DNA of 64,000 nucleotides, taken from the NCBI RefSeq assembly GCF_014649695.1, contig NZ_BMTN01000016.1:1-64000 (forward strand). The letters are read 5' to 3'. Under the pieces are notes generated by a model. It did no database searches and had not been told where the DNA came from. It saw only the letters and a program-made list of their open reading frames with translations. The first letter of the stretch is position 1, and every line of letters begins with the position of its first letter. The position numbers were made by a program, and so were the translations under genes. Below are positions 55,156-63,321 of the stretch, one piece after another. This DNA comes from Streptomyces kurssanovii (GTDB lineage: Bacteria; Actinomycetota; Actinomycetes; Streptomycetales; Streptomycetaceae).

Positions 55156-55911
55156 ATGACGGACCAGGTGAGGAAATCGGTCGTCGTCACCGGCGGCGGC
55201 ACGGGAATCGGCGCCGCCACGGCCCGCGCTTTCGCGGACGACGGTGCGCATGTGCTCATTGTCGGACGCAGTGAGTCGACGCTGAAGGAAACAGCGGACG
55301 GGCACGACCGGATTCGTATTCTGGTCGCCGATGTCCACGACCACGATGCGCCGGAACTCATTGTCCGTACGGCGCTCGAGGAATTCGGCCGTCTCGACGT
55401 TCTCGTGAACAATGCGGCGGTCACCGGATTCGCGTCCCTGGACGGTCTGGAACGCGATTCTGTGCGTCAGCAGTTGGGGACGAATCTGCTCGCTCCCGTG
55501 TTTTTGACGCAGGCGGCCCTGGACGCGCTCGAGGAAGCCGGCGGGGCCGTGGTGAACGTCAGCTCGGCGGGTTCGCTGGGCCGTCGCGCCTGGCCGGAGA
55601 ACTCGGTGTACGGGATGGCGAAGGTGGCGCTCGACTTCCTGACCCGCACCTGGGCCGTCGAGCTCGCGCCGCGCGGCATCCGCTCGGTCGGTATCGCGCC
55701 CGGTGTCGTGGACACCGGTGTGGGGGTGCGGGCCGGGATGCCGGCGGAGGCCTATGAGGCGTTCCTCGCGCAGATGGCGGAGCGGATCCCGGCGGGCCGG
55801 GTCGGCCGGCCGGAGGACATCGCCTGGTGGATCGTGCAGTTGACCCGGCCGGAGGCCGGGTACGCCAACGGCACGGTCGTGGCGGTGGACGGCGCGCTGT
55901 CGGTGACCTGA
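55156..55911 (+). CDS. Short-chain dehydrogenase/reductase
   Basis: 251-residue classical [19 protein letters not shown] (NAD(P) motif), NNAAVTG, the catalytic Ser in [14 protein letters not shown] for the Tyr/Lys pair, and the ending [16 protein letters not shown]. The ATG at 55156 is 7 bp after the previous stop; an in-frame ATG 11 codons upstream overlaps that gene. The first half has visibly lower GC and more A/T-ending codons than its neighbours, which may reflect a different origin. It ends before a strong terminator hairpin. The substrate is unknown, probably a ketone or alcohol of the polycycle. Confidence 0.88.
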   Translation: MTDQVRKSVVVTGGGTGIGAATARAFADDGAHVLIVGRSESTLKETADGHDRIRILVADVHDHDAPELIVRTALEEFGRLDVLVNNAAVTGFASLDGLERDSVRQQLGTNLLAPVFLTQAALDALEEAGGAVVNVSSAGSLGRRAWPENSVYGMAKVALDFLTRTWAVELAPRGIRSVGIAPGVVDTGVGVRAGMPAEAYEAFLAQMAERIPAGRVGRPEDIAWWIVQLTRPEAGYANGTVVAVDGALSVT

Positions 55912-55930
55912 CGCCCGGCACGCGCCTGAA

Positions 55931-55961
55931 GCGGCCCCCGGGGGTTTCCCCCGGGGGCCGC
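55931..55961 (+). terminator. Strong hairpin after the SDR gene
   Basis: A perfect 14-bp stem (GCGGCCCCCGGGGG and its complement) around a TTT loop, 19 bases past the SDR stop. It probably ends the plus-strand transcript. There is no U-tract. Confidence 0.85.
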
Positions 55962-55974
55962 TCCCATGCGGTTC

Positions 55975-56232
55975 CGCTGCCGTACGGACGGCCCACCGCC
56001 GGTGCGGGTTGCGCCGGTGCGGGTGTGGCCCGCCAACGCGCGCTCGACCCGCCGCCCGTGCGGACGGTCCGCCGGTGCGGGTGGCCCGCCAGCATGCACT
56101 CGGCCCGACGCCGGTGCGGGCGGACGGCCGCCGATGCGGGCGGACCGCCGGTGCTCGGCTCGGCCCGCTGCCCGCTGCCCGCTGCGCGGCCCTGCGAGCA
56201 GCCCTGTGGGCTGCGCCGCGGGCTGCGTTGCG
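55975..56232. repeat. Degenerate GC-rich short repeats between convergent genes
   Basis: This 258-base non-coding stretch carries four exact copies of GCCGGTGCGGG (55998, 56013, 56071, 56110) plus degenerate copies such as CCGATGCGGG, interspersed with GGCCCGCCA segments, and a CTGCCCG run near 56165-56190. It separates the SDR gene from the methyltransferase gene. No coding potential or RNA is recognised. It looks like slippage-generated filler or the decayed end of a gene. Confidence 0.7.
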
Positions 56233-57096
56233 TCAGCGGGCGACGGTGGCGGTGACGTAGCGGACCGGGACGTCGATGCGAATGAGGCCGTCGGCGTCGC
56301 GCAGGGCGTCGAGTTCGCCGGTCAGGCGAGCGCGAAGGGCGGCGGCCTCGTCGGCGGGCAGGTGCTGCCACAGCAGCCGCATGCCCTGCGTGTGGGACCA
56401 CTCGACCCAGTCCTCACCGCTCGCGGCGGTCATCTCCACCACCTCGTCGGTGATGACGGCGTCGGTGAATCCGGCCTGGCGCAGGGCGGTTTCGAGGTCG
56501 GCGGGGTCCTCGAGCCAGGAGTGCAGTTGGCGCCGCAGCTGCTCGGGGTGCCAGGCGGGCGGCAGGTGCTGGAGCAGCGACATGGGGATCCAGCGGCTGA
56601 AGAGCGGCGGCAGGAAGGGAAATTCGTCCTTGTGGAAGACGGGGCTGGTGAAGGCGATCCGGCCGCCGTCGCGCAGCAGGCCGGCGTAGCGGGCGAGAGC
56701 GGCGCGGGCGTCGGGCAGGAAGATGACGCTGTAGCTGCCCATGACGAGGTCGAAGGACCGGGCGGGCAGGTCGGGGTGTTCGCCGTCCATGACCCGCAGT
56801 TCGACGTTGTCGATGCCCTGGCGCCGCGCCTCCTGGCCGGCCTGTTCGATCATCGCCTCCGCGATGTCGATGCCCAGCGCGTGGCCGGTGGGGCCGACCT
56901 GGGCGGCGGCGGGCAGCAGGGTGGCGCCCAGGCCGCAGCCGACGTCGAGGATCCGCTGTCCGGGCTGCGGGCGGGCGTGCTCGACGAGCCGGCGGCCCAT
57001 GGGGGTGAAGAACTCGACCCCGAGCCGGTCGTAGGCCGCCGCGGCCTTGTTGAAGGCGGCGGTGACTTTCGTCTTGTAGGTGGTCGCGGTGTCCAC
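56233..57096 (-). CDS. SAM-dependent methyltransferase (UbiE/class I)
   Basis: 287 residues. The Rossmann SAM-binding core runs from [16 protein letters not shown] (motif I) through [46 protein letters not shown] and [14 protein letters not shown]. It is a class I methyltransferase of the ubiquinone/menaquinone type; O- or C-methylation of the aromatic product is likely but not resolved. I chose GTG 57096 because a GGAG lies just upstream. An in-frame ATG at 57123 and longer versions lack a ribosome site and add a proline/glycine run. It stands alone on its transcript, divergent from the SnoaL-like gene. Confidence 0.88.
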   Translation of the reverse strand: MDTATTYKTKVTAAFNKAAAAYDRLGVEFFTPMGRRLVEHARPQPGQRILDVGCGLGATLLPAAAQVGPTGHALGIDIAEAMIEQAGQEARRQGIDNVELRVMDGEHPDLPARSFDLVMGSYSVIFLPDARAALARYAGLLRDGGRIAFTSPVFHKDEFPFLPPLFSRWIPMSLLQHLPPAWHPEQLRRQLHSWLEDPADLETALRQAGFTDAVITDEVVEMTAASGEDWVEWSHTQGMRLLWQHLPADEAAALRARLTGELDALRDADGLIRIDVPVRYVTATVAR

Positions 57097-57179
57097 GGTC
57101 AGCTCCGGGGGTGGTGGCGGCATGGATCTGTTCACGGTGAATGCTGCGGCTTTCCGGCCGGGTGGTGGTGGAGGACCGT

Positions 57180-57197
57180 TCGAGAGCCGGTCGACGG
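57180..57197 (+). promoter_or_regulatory. Weak SARP-like pair TCGAGAG / TCGACGG
   Basis: Two TCGA-containing heptamers (57180-57186 and 57191-57197) are 11 bases apart in the 193-base divergent gap between the methyltransferase and SnoaL-like genes. No convincing -10 lies 8 bases further in either direction, so this is a weak candidate. CACAAT (57235-57240) could be an ordinary -10 for the gene at 57290. Confidence 0.35.
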
Positions 57198-57289
57198 CGG
57201 CAATTCGCTGCTTGCCCGGCCTCTTCGGCCACCGCACAATGTCGGCCAGTGTCCTGAATTTCTGCTGGGCGCCCGGCGAAGGGAATGCG

Positions 57290-57724
57290 ATGAGCAGTCA
57301 TATAGCGGCGGTGCGCCGCATGGTGGAGGCGTACAACACGGGAAAGACCGATGACGTCGCGGAATTCATCCACCCGGATTATCTGAATCCGGCGACGATG
57401 GAGCACATGGATCTGCGTGGTCCCGACTCGTTCGCGATGGCCGTGAAGTGGCTGAAGATGACCTTCTCCGAGGAGGCGTATCTCGAGGAGGTCCTCATCG
57501 AGGAGCGCGGCGACTGGGTGCGCGCCAACCTCGTCCTGTACGGCCGTCATGTCGGCAACCTGGTGGGCATGGCGCCGACCGGGCGTCGTTTCTCCGGGGA
57601 GCAGATCCATCTGATCCGCCTGGTCGACGGCAAGATCCGTGACCACCGTGACTGGCCGGACTACCAGGGCACCTACCGGCAGCTCGGGTCGCCGTGGCCG
57701 GAGCCGAACGGCTGGAGGGACTGA
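57290..57724 (+). CDS. SnoaL-like polyketide cyclase-family protein
   Basis: 144-residue SnoaL/NTF2-like fold: [27 protein letters not shown] at the start, [51 protein letters not shown] at the end, including the acidic and His residues of the SnoaL pocket. Members close the last ring of anthracyclines by aldol chemistry or act as hydroxylases. The ATG at 57290 is preceded by AAGGGAA; upstream in-frame sequence is non-coding. It is the first of three closely packed plus-strand genes. Confidence 0.88.
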   Translation: MSSHIAAVRRMVEAYNTGKTDDVAEFIHPDYLNPATMEHMDLRGPDSFAMAVKWLKMTFSEEAYLEEVLIEERGDWVRANLVLYGRHVGNLVGMAPTGRRFSGEQIHLIRLVDGKIRDHRDWPDYQGTYRQLGSPWPEPNGWRD

Positions 57725-57727
57725 GCC

Positions 57728-58585
57728 ATGATTCTTGTCACCGGAGCGACCGGCAAAGTGGGCCGTGAGGCCGTGGAACAACTCGCCGCGGCGGGCCGCC
57801 GGGTGCGGGCCCTGAGCCGTACCCCCGAGGAGGCGAACCTGCCGGCCGGCGTCGAGGTGGTGGCGGGCTCCCCCGCCGACCCGGCGTCGCTGACGGCCGC
57901 GTTCGCGGGGGTGAGTTCGGCGCTGGTGGTGCTGTCCGGCGATGTGGCGGGTGAGGCCCGTAACGTCGCCGCGGCCGCGGCGGCGTCGGGCGTGGGGCAC
58001 CTGGTGTTCCTGTCGTCGGCGAGCGTGCTGCACCCGCTGCCGCACGGCATCGCGGACGAGCACCGGGCCGCGGAGGAGGCCATCACCGCGTCCGGCGTCG
58101 ACACGACGTTCCTTCGGCCCGGCCCGTTCCACGCCAACACCTCGTGGTGGATCAAGAGCGTGCGGGAGAGCGGCGCGGTGCGCTGCTGGATCGGCAACAA
58201 CCCGGGTGCGCCGATCGACGAGTACGACATCGCCTCCTCGGCGGTGGCCGCGCTGACCGACGAGCGCCACCGGGGCAAGGCGTATGTGCTGACCGGCTCC
58301 GAGGTGCTGACCTCCAAGGAGCAGGCCCGCATCCTGGGCGATGTCCTGGGCCGTGAGCTGGACTTCTCCGTCGCGCCGCAGGAGGAGGTCGTGGAGGTCT
58401 TCGCGGGCATCACCGGCGACCGTCCGGCCGCGGTGACCAATGTGGCCGCCCTGCACAGCCCCGAGGTGCCGTGGTCCCGGCCGACGCCGGCGGTGCGGCT
58501 GCTGACCGGCCGAGAGCCGCGCGGCTACCGGGCGTGGGCCGAGGCGAACGCGGCGCTGTTCGCCGCCGAGGAGGTGACCGTATGA
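57728..58585 (+). CDS. NmrA-like NAD(P)-binding oxidoreductase
   Basis: 285-residue atypical [21 protein letters not shown] (dinucleotide motif), [35 protein letters not shown], and a C-terminal [13 protein letters not shown] segment typical of this group. The classical YxxxK is absent, as usual in NmrA-like enzymes. Relatives act as ketoreductases or quinone reductases in aromatic polyketide tailoring. It is 3 bp after the SnoaL-like gene and overlaps the next gene (ATGA). Confidence 0.85.
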   Translation: MILVTGATGKVGREAVEQLAAAGRRVRALSRTPEEANLPAGVEVVAGSPADPASLTAAFAGVSSALVVLSGDVAGEARNVAAAAAASGVGHLVFLSSASVLHPLPHGIADEHRAAEEAITASGVDTTFLRPGPFHANTSWWIKSVRESGAVRCWIGNNPGAPIDEYDIASSAVAALTDERHRGKAYVLTGSEVLTSKEQARILGDVLGRELDFSVAPQEEVVEVFAGITGDRPAAVTNVAALHSPEVPWSRPTPAVRLLTGREPRGYRAWAEANAALFAAEEVTV

Positions 58586-59457
58586 GCACCGGGGCCGACG
58601 GTACGGTCCTGGTGACCGGTGCGACGGGCCTGCAGGGCGGGGCGACCGCGCGTGAACTGGTGCGCCGTGGGCGCAGGGTGGCGGCGCTGGTGCGCGACCC
58701 GGCCTCCGAGGCGGCCCGTGCGCTGGCCGGCCTGGGCGTGACGCTCGTGCGCGGTGATCTGGACGACGAGGCGTCGCTGCGTGCCGCGATGGAGGGTGTG
58801 CACGGGGTGTTCTCCGTGCAGACGTTCATGACGCCCAAGGGCCTGGGCGGCGAGGTCCGCCAGGGCCGCGCGGTGGCGCGGGCGGCGAAGGCAGCCGGCG
58901 TGGCGCATGTCGTGTACAGCTCGGTGGGCGGCGCTGAACGGCACAGCGGCGTACCGCACTTCGAGTCCAAGCGGCACATCGAGCGGTATCTGCAGGAGCT
59001 CTCCGTGCCGGTGACGGTGCTGCGTCCGTCGTTCTTCATGGACAACTTCGCCGCGCACGGTCCGCAGAACCTCGACGGGACGCTGGTGGTGCAGCTGGCG
59101 CTGAAGCCGGACACCCGCGTGCAGTTCATCGCCGTGGAGGACATCGGTTTCTTCGCCGCCGAGGCCTTCGAGCGGCCCGCGGAGTATGTGGGCCGTGCGG
59201 TGGAGCTGGCGGGCGACGAGCTGAGCGCGACCGAGGTCGCCGAGGCGTTCGCCGCGCGGACGGGCCTGCCGGCCCGGTTCGAGGAGCTGCCGCTGGACGC
59301 GGTGGCGGGGAACCCGTACATCCCCAACGCGCCGGAGATCGCCCTGATGTTCGAGTGGTTCCAGGAGCACGGCTACCGGGCGGACATCCCCGCGCTGCGC
59401 GCCGAGCACCCGGGGTTGCTGTCGTTCGGGGCGTACCTGAAGTCGCTGGACCTTTGA
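58582..59457 (+). CDS. NmrA-family NAD(P)-binding protein
   Basis: 291 residues, closer to the NmrA/HSCARG type: [90 protein letters not shown], and [16 protein letters not shown]. It may be a reductase or an NADPH sensor. The ATG overlaps the previous stop. It differs enough from its neighbour to be a separate acquisition and not a tandem copy. It is the last gene before a strong terminator. Confidence 0.85.
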   Translation: MSTGADGTVLVTGATGLQGGATARELVRRGRRVAALVRDPASEAARALAGLGVTLVRGDLDDEASLRAAMEGVHGVFSVQTFMTPKGLGGEVRQGRAVARAAKAAGVAHVVYSSVGGAERHSGVPHFESKRHIERYLQELSVPVTVLRPSFFMDNFAAHGPQNLDGTLVVQLALKPDTRVQFIAVEDIGFFAAEAFERPAEYVGRAVELAGDELSATEVAEAFAARTGLPARFEELPLDAVAGNPYIPNAPEIALMFEWFQEHGYRADIPALRAEHPGLLSFGAYLKSLDL

Positions 59458-59471
59458 CCCAGGCCGCCCGT

Positions 59472-59511
59472 CACAAGGGCCCGGACCGCGTCGGCGGTCC
59501 GGGCCCTTGTG
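59472..59511 (+). terminator. Strong 17-bp hairpin after the NmrA gene pair
   Basis: A perfect 17-bp stem (CACAAGGGCCCGGACCG and its complement) with a 6-base loop CGTCGG, 14 bases past the stop. It resembles the hairpin at 60501-60538, including the loop. Confidence 0.9.
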
Positions 59512-59540
59512 ATGGGGGCTTCATTCCCGCGCGCACCACC

Positions 59541-59724
59541 ATGGCGAACGACGTACGGAGGCGCCGGAAGGACATGTGCCCACTACGCCCGGAGTGGCTC
59601 ATGCACTCGATGTCGACCGCCGCCGGGTCCTCGGAGGGCGTCGCCGTCCAGTCGGCTGCATGTCCTGCTGTGGGAGGCGGCGTTGTACGGCCGGATCTGC
59701 CCGCCGTCGGTATGCCCAACGCGT
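59541..59724 (+). pseudogene. Decayed fragment of a DUF5753 XRE regulator
   Basis: In one frame 59656-59712 encodes LHVLLWEAALYGRICPPSV, plainly the same element as HIVMWEAALHARVCPPNV in the intact regulator at 44276. Upstream, in another frame, NDVRRRRKDM resembles the DDAVRARLRRQELM that precedes it there. Frames are broken and flanks do not match, so this is a relic. It occupies most of the 374-base gap 59458-59831, together with the terminator at 59472 and a -10 for the next gene. Confidence 0.65.
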
Positions 59725-59831
59725 GATCGGCCAGGCACGACGGAGTTCGGGCGGCTGATCCGACGCCCGTCACGCGGAAGGCGCCGGGGTGACCCGACAG
59801 GGTGCCGGAAGGGCTCCGTAGGCTGCCGCTC

Positions 59832-60488
59832 ATGACTGGAAGCGGCATCGAGCTGGTGATATTCGACTGCGACGGCGTGCTGGTGGACAGCGAGAGGATA
59901 TGCGTCCAGGTCGATGCGGTGATCATGGCCGATCTCGGGTGCGCGTTCACCGAGGCCGAGATCATCGAGCGGTTCGTGGGCTCGTCCACCGAGGTGTACA
60001 CCGCGGCCGTGGAGGAGCGTCTGGGACGGCGGCTGGAGAAGGGCTGGCAGAAGAAGTACGAGCACCTGTACGAGGCGGCCTTCGAGACCAGGTTGACCGC
60101 GGTCGACGGCGTCACGGACGCGCTCGACGTTCTCACCGCGGCCGTGTGCGTCGCCTCGAACGGTGATCACGCAGGCATCAGGCGCAGTCTGGACATCGTC
60201 GCGCTGTCCGACCGTTTCGAGGGGCGGATCTTCAGCGCGGCGGACGTCCCCCGAGGCAAGCCGGCACCCGACCTGTTCCTGCACGCCGCCCGTTCCCTGG
60301 GAGTTGAGCCCCGGGCGTGCGCGGTGGTCGAGGACAGCGCGTACGGGGTCGAGGCGGCGCGGGCGGCCGGGATGCGGGCCTTCGGCTACTGCGGCGGCCT
60401 GACCCCGGCCTCCCGGCTGGCGGGGCCGGGCACCGTCGTGTTCGACGACATGCTCGATCTGCCCGGGCTGCTGGCGGCGGCCGGCTGA
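59832..60488 (+). CDS. HAD-family phosphatase
   Basis: 218-residue HAD hydrolase of the beta-phosphoglucomutase-like group: FDCDGVLVDSE (nucleophile and acid Asp), VASNGDH (motif II), RGKPAPDLFL (Lys of motif III), and VVEDSAYGVEAARAAGM (motif IV). It dephosphorylates a small phosphorylated substrate, unknown here. TAGGCT (59819-59824) lies 7 bases before the ATG, suggesting a leaderless transcript with no Shine-Dalgarno. It may be a housekeeping or passenger gene; nothing links it to the polyketide. Confidence 0.9.
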   Translation: MTGSGIELVIFDCDGVLVDSERICVQVDAVIMADLGCAFTEAEIIERFVGSSTEVYTAAVEERLGRRLEKGWQKKYEHLYEAAFETRLTAVDGVTDALDVLTAAVCVASNGDHAGIRRSLDIVALSDRFEGRIFSAADVPRGKPAPDLFLHAARSLGVEPRACAVVEDSAYGVEAARAAGMRAFGYCGGLTPASRLAGPGTVVFDDMLDLPGLLAAAG

Positions 60489-60500
60489 GCCGGGACACGG

Positions 60501-60538
60501 ACCAGGGCCCGGGCCGCGTCGGCGGGCCGGGCCCTGGT
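60501..60538. terminator. Bidirectional hairpin between convergent genes
   Basis: A 15-bp near-perfect stem (ACCAGGGCCCGGGCC against its complement with one mismatch) around GCGTCGGC. It sits between the HAD gene stop (60488) and the SnoaL-like gene stop (60555) and could serve both. The core and loop nearly repeat the hairpin at 59472. Confidence 0.85.
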
Positions 60539-60554
60539 TCGGCGGTGCCGGGTC

Positions 60555-61007
60555 TCACATGACGTCGGCGGGGACGAAGCCCAGTTCCTTGAGCATCGGC
60601 AGGTAGTTGAAGACGTCGTAGTGCTCGATGATCTTCCCGGCGTCGTCGAAGCGCAGCTCCTCGAGCATGAACCAGGTGACCTTCTTGCCGGTCGCGGGCT
60701 TGCCGAAGAAGTCGCCGAGGTGGGTGGCGGTCACGGTGATCCGCAGGATGACGCGGTCGCCTTCGGAGACGGCGCTCTTGACGTCCAGGTGCAGGTCGGG
60801 GAAGGCGGCGAGACCGCCGCGCATCGCGGCCTTCATCATCTCGGAGTCGACCGGGCGGTCCTCGGAGAAGTGCTCGATGTCCGGCGACCAGTGCGTGAAG
60901 ATGCCGTCCAGGTCCCAGCGGTTCCAGGCGGCGGCGCAGTCGAGCGCGATCTGCTTGTTGCGCTCCTGGACGCTGAGGGTGGACTGCTCGGCGAGCGTTG
61001 CGGTCAT
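60555..61007 (-). CDS. SnoaL-like (NTF2-fold) protein
   Basis: 150 residues: QIALDCAAAWNRWDLDGIFTHWSPDIEHFSEDRP at the start, FPDLHLDVKSAVSEGDRVILRITVTATHLGDFFGKPATGKKV in the middle, and DDAGKIIEHYDVFNYLPMLKELG at the end. It is the SnoaL-like polyketide cyclase/hydroxylase fold, a distant paralogue of the gene at 57290. It is the last of three minus-strand genes (24 bp after the oxidoreductase gene). A role in ring closure or oxygenation is inferred from family only. Confidence 0.88.
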   Translation of the reverse strand: MTATLAEQSTLSVQERNKQIALDCAAAWNRWDLDGIFTHWSPDIEHFSEDRPVDSEMMKAAMRGGLAAFPDLHLDVKSAVSEGDRVILRITVTATHLGDFFGKPATGKKVTWFMLEELRFDDAGKIIEHYDVFNYLPMLKELGFVPADVM

Positions 61008-61031
61008 GGTGGCGGATTCCTTACCGGGGAT

Positions 61032-62126
61032 TCAGGGGATCAGGACGTGCTTGCCGACGGTGGCGCCGTCCAGCAGGGCGCGGACCGCGGCCGGGGCCTC
61101 GGTCAGCGGATGGCGGCCGGCGATCTCGGGGCGCAGGACGCCCTCGTCGACCAGCCGGTACAGGGCGGCGAGGTCGGCCCGGAAGTCGTCGCCGGGCTTG
61201 ACGTAGTACATGCTTTGGCGGCGGCCGCGGGTGAGGCGGAGCTTGGCCGCGATCCAGCGGGCGGCGGTGCGGCGCAGTGCGGGCACATGCGGCCTGAACC
61301 ACTGGCCGGGCCGGTAGCCGGCCACGGAGGAGTCGAAGGAGACGAGGGTGCCGCCGTCGGCGAGCATGGCCCAGCCGGCGTCGAGGCCGCGGCCGCCGAT
61401 GTGGTCGAAGACGGCGTCGACGCCGTCGGGTGCCAGTTCCCGTACGGCGGCGGGCAGGTCGTCGGTGCGGTAGTCGAGGGGCTCCGCGCCCAGCGCGCGC
61501 ACCGCGGGGTGCTTGGCGGGTGAGGCGGTGCCGATGACGCGCAGCTTCGCGTGGACGGCGAGCTGGGTGAGCAGGGTGCCGACGCCACCGCTGGCGCCGT
61601 GCACGAGCACGGTGGAGCCCGCGTCGAGTCCGGTCTGCCGGTGCAGCATCTGGTAGGCCGTCACGCCGTTGGTGATCAGGGAGACGGCGACGGCCGCGTC
61701 CAGGTGCTCGGGCACCGCGGCGAGCGCGGCGGCGGGGACCTCGACGTACTGCTGCCAGGCGCCGTGGCGGGGCATCGCGGCGACGCGGTCGCCGGTGTTC
61801 CAGCCGGTGACGCCCTCGCCGGTCTCCACGACGCGGCCCACCAGGTCGTAGCCGGGCACGAAGGGGAACTTGGGCGGGAAGGGGTGCAGGTGCTGGAGCA
61901 TCTGCACCTCGGCGAAGGACACGCCGGCGGCCTCGACGCGGACGACGACCTTCCCGCGGCCGGCGCTGGGCCGTGTGCCGTGACCGGGGACGATGTGGTC
62001 CTCGGGGCGGCCGCTGCCGGTGAGTTGCACGTGGGCGTTGGACGCCTGGCCGCCGGTGGCGGCCGCGGCGGGTGCGCCGGGGGTGGTCCCGCGGCGGGCG
62101 GCGGGCGTGCCGGTGTCGACGCTCAC
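61032..62126 (-). CDS. Zinc-type alcohol dehydrogenase/quinone oxidoreductase (MDR)
   Basis: 364-residue medium-chain dehydrogenase/reductase of the NADPH:quinone oxidoreductase type: SFAEVQMLQHLHPFPPKFPFVPGYDLVGRVVETG, the NADPH-binding VLVHGASGGVGTLLTQLA, and PEIAGRHPLTEAPAAVRALLDGATVGKHVLI at the end. No zinc-ligand cysteines are visible, so reduction of quinones or enones is likelier than zinc alcohol dehydrogenation. It has an unusual 35-residue Ala/Gly/Thr-rich N-terminus. GTG 62126 overlaps the NmrA-like gene stop (GTGA). Confidence 0.88.
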   Translation of the reverse strand: MSVDTGTPAARRGTTPGAPAAAATGGQASNAHVQLTGSGRPEDHIVPGHGTRPSAGRGKVVVRVEAAGVSFAEVQMLQHLHPFPPKFPFVPGYDLVGRVVETGEGVTGWNTGDRVAAMPRHGAWQQYVEVPAAALAAVPEHLDAAVAVSLITNGVTAYQMLHRQTGLDAGSTVLVHGASGGVGTLLTQLAVHAKLRVIGTASPAKHPAVRALGAEPLDYRTDDLPAAVRELAPDGVDAVFDHIGGRGLDAGWAMLADGGTLVSFDSSVAGYRPGQWFRPHVPALRRTAARWIAAKLRLTRGRRQSMYYVKPGDDFRADLAALYRLVDEGVLRPEIAGRHPLTEAPAAVRALLDGATVGKHVLIP

Positions 62127-62983
62127 GCCGCCACCGTCTCGCGCCGGTGGGCGAAGTCGGCGGCGTGGTCGGCGGCCCACCGGGCGAAGGTGAGGGCCGG
62201 GCGGCCGAGGATCCGCTCGACGGTGTCCAGCGGCACGGGCGGGTTGTCCATGGCGTCGGCGAGGTAGCCGAGGATCATCTCGACGACCGGCGGCGGCATG
62301 AAGTGGCCCATCTGCTCGCGCGCCTGGTCGGGGGTGATCTCCTCGAAGGCGACCTCGGTGCCGATGGCGTCGGCGATCGCCTTCACCTGGTCGACCTGGG
62401 TGATGGCCTGCGGGCCGGTCAGGACGTACGCCTGCCCGGCGTGGCCGTCCTCGACGAGCGCGGTGGCGGCCACCGCGGCCACGTCGGCCTCGTGGATCAG
62501 GACGCGCGGCGCGCCGCCGTAGGGGGTGCGCACGACGCCCTCGGTGCGGATGGAGTGGCCCCACTTCCACAGCAGGTTGGTGGCGAACTCGTCGGGGCGG
62601 ACGAAGGTCCACTCGATGCCGGACTCCTCGACGGCGCGCTCCACGGTGCGGTGGTGCTCACCGCTGTGGTTGTCGCCGGAGGTGTCGAGCACGGACGAGG
62701 AGGAGAGCACCACGATGCGGCGCACTCCGGCCTCCTTGGCGAGGGCGACGACCTCCCGCGCGGTCCCGGGGACCGGGAAGAGGTAGAGGCGCTCCACGCC
62801 GCTCAGGGCGGCCCGCAGCGTCTGCGGCTGCTCGAGGTCGCCCTCGAACACCTCGACGCCGTCGGGGAGCCCCGCCGTGGCCGGCGTGCGGGTCAGGGCC
62901 CGCACCTGCGCTCCCGCCGCCACGAGGTGGTCGACCACATGCCGGCCGACGGATCCTGTCGCTCCTGTCACCAGAACTGTCAC
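62123..62983 (-). CDS. NmrA-like NAD(P)-binding oxidoreductase
   Basis: 286 residues: [93 protein letters not shown] and VLIHEADVAAVAATALVEDGHAGQAYVLTGPQ. It is of the same group as the gene at 57728 (shared RTP, LTG and LSS segments) and probably its paralogue. GTG 62983 follows a GGAG. It is the first gene of a three-gene minus-strand operon downstream of the SARP-boxed region at 63137. Confidence 0.86.
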   Translation of the reverse strand: MTVLVTGATGSVGRHVVDHLVAAGAQVRALTRTPATAGLPDGVEVFEGDLEQPQTLRAALSGVERLYLFPVPGTAREVVALAKEAGVRRIVVLSSSSVLDTSGDNHSGEHHRTVERAVEESGIEWTFVRPDEFATNLLWKWGHSIRTEGVVRTPYGGAPRVLIHEADVAAVAATALVEDGHAGQAYVLTGPQAITQVDQVKAIADAIGTEVAFEEITPDQAREQMGHFMPPPVVEMILGYLADAMDNPPVPLDTVERILGRPALTFARWAADHAADFAHRRETVAA

Positions 62984-63102
62984 GCCTGCTCCACCCTGTC
63001 GGTCCCGGGTTCCCCGAGACTCCTCGGACCTTGGTGGTGCAAGGCTGAACAGCCCGACTGGAGGGCCCCCGGAGACTGGCTGGAACGCGACCCGGGCCGG
63101 GA

Positions 63103-63132
63103 AGGGGCGGGCAGGGGCGGGCAGGGGCGGGA
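63103..63132. repeat. Three tandem copies of AGGGGCGGGC
   Basis: Three 10-base units (63103, 63113 and 63123; the last with a final A) lie directly beside the SARP box in the divergent promoter region. On the minus strand they cover the place where a -10 for the NmrA-like operon would be expected. Confidence 0.8.
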
Positions 63133-63136
63133 GCGC

Positions 63137-63171
63137 CGCTCGAGCCGTTCTCGAGCGGCGGCGGGGATGCT
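63137..63171 (+). promoter_or_regulatory. Canonical SARP box and -10 in a divergent promoter
   Basis: On the plus strand TCGAGCC (63140-63146) and TCGAGCG (63151-63157) are 11 bases apart, with GATGCT (63166-63171) as a -10 after exactly 8 bases. It would serve the membrane protein gene at 63322 with a leader of about 145 bases. Because TCGA is palindromic, the minus strand reads TCGAGAA (63148-63154) and TCGAGCG (63137-63143), also 11 apart, pointing at the operon starting at 62983, but with a poor -10. The rest of the 338-base gap (62984-63321) shows only the tandem repeat at 63103. Confidence 0.72.
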
Positions 63172-63321
63172 CCCGGCGGAAGGCCTCGCCTGCGTGCCCG
63201 TGCGCGCCGGCACGCCCGGGCACGGCCGGCCGTCGGGTGGCCGCGGGGCCGTCGCGGGGCTGTCGACCGCCTGGTCGGGCCACTTCCTTCTCCCCCTCGT
63301 CCCCCACGAAAGGTCGCCGCT

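Noticed and set aside
55975-56232. CRISPR-like array because of repeated GCCGGTGCGGG
   Set aside because: Units are 11 bases, irregularly spaced, with no constant-length spacers and no cas genes nearby.
57180-57208. TCGAGAG/TCGACGG pair as a full SARP promoter
   Set aside because: The 11-bp spacing is right but no -10 lies 8 bp further in either direction, so it is listed only as weak.
56097-57237. Longer N-terminal versions of the methyltransferase
   Set aside because: In-frame starts at 57123 and 57237 lack ribosome sites, and the added residues are a Pro/Gly run unlike the family.
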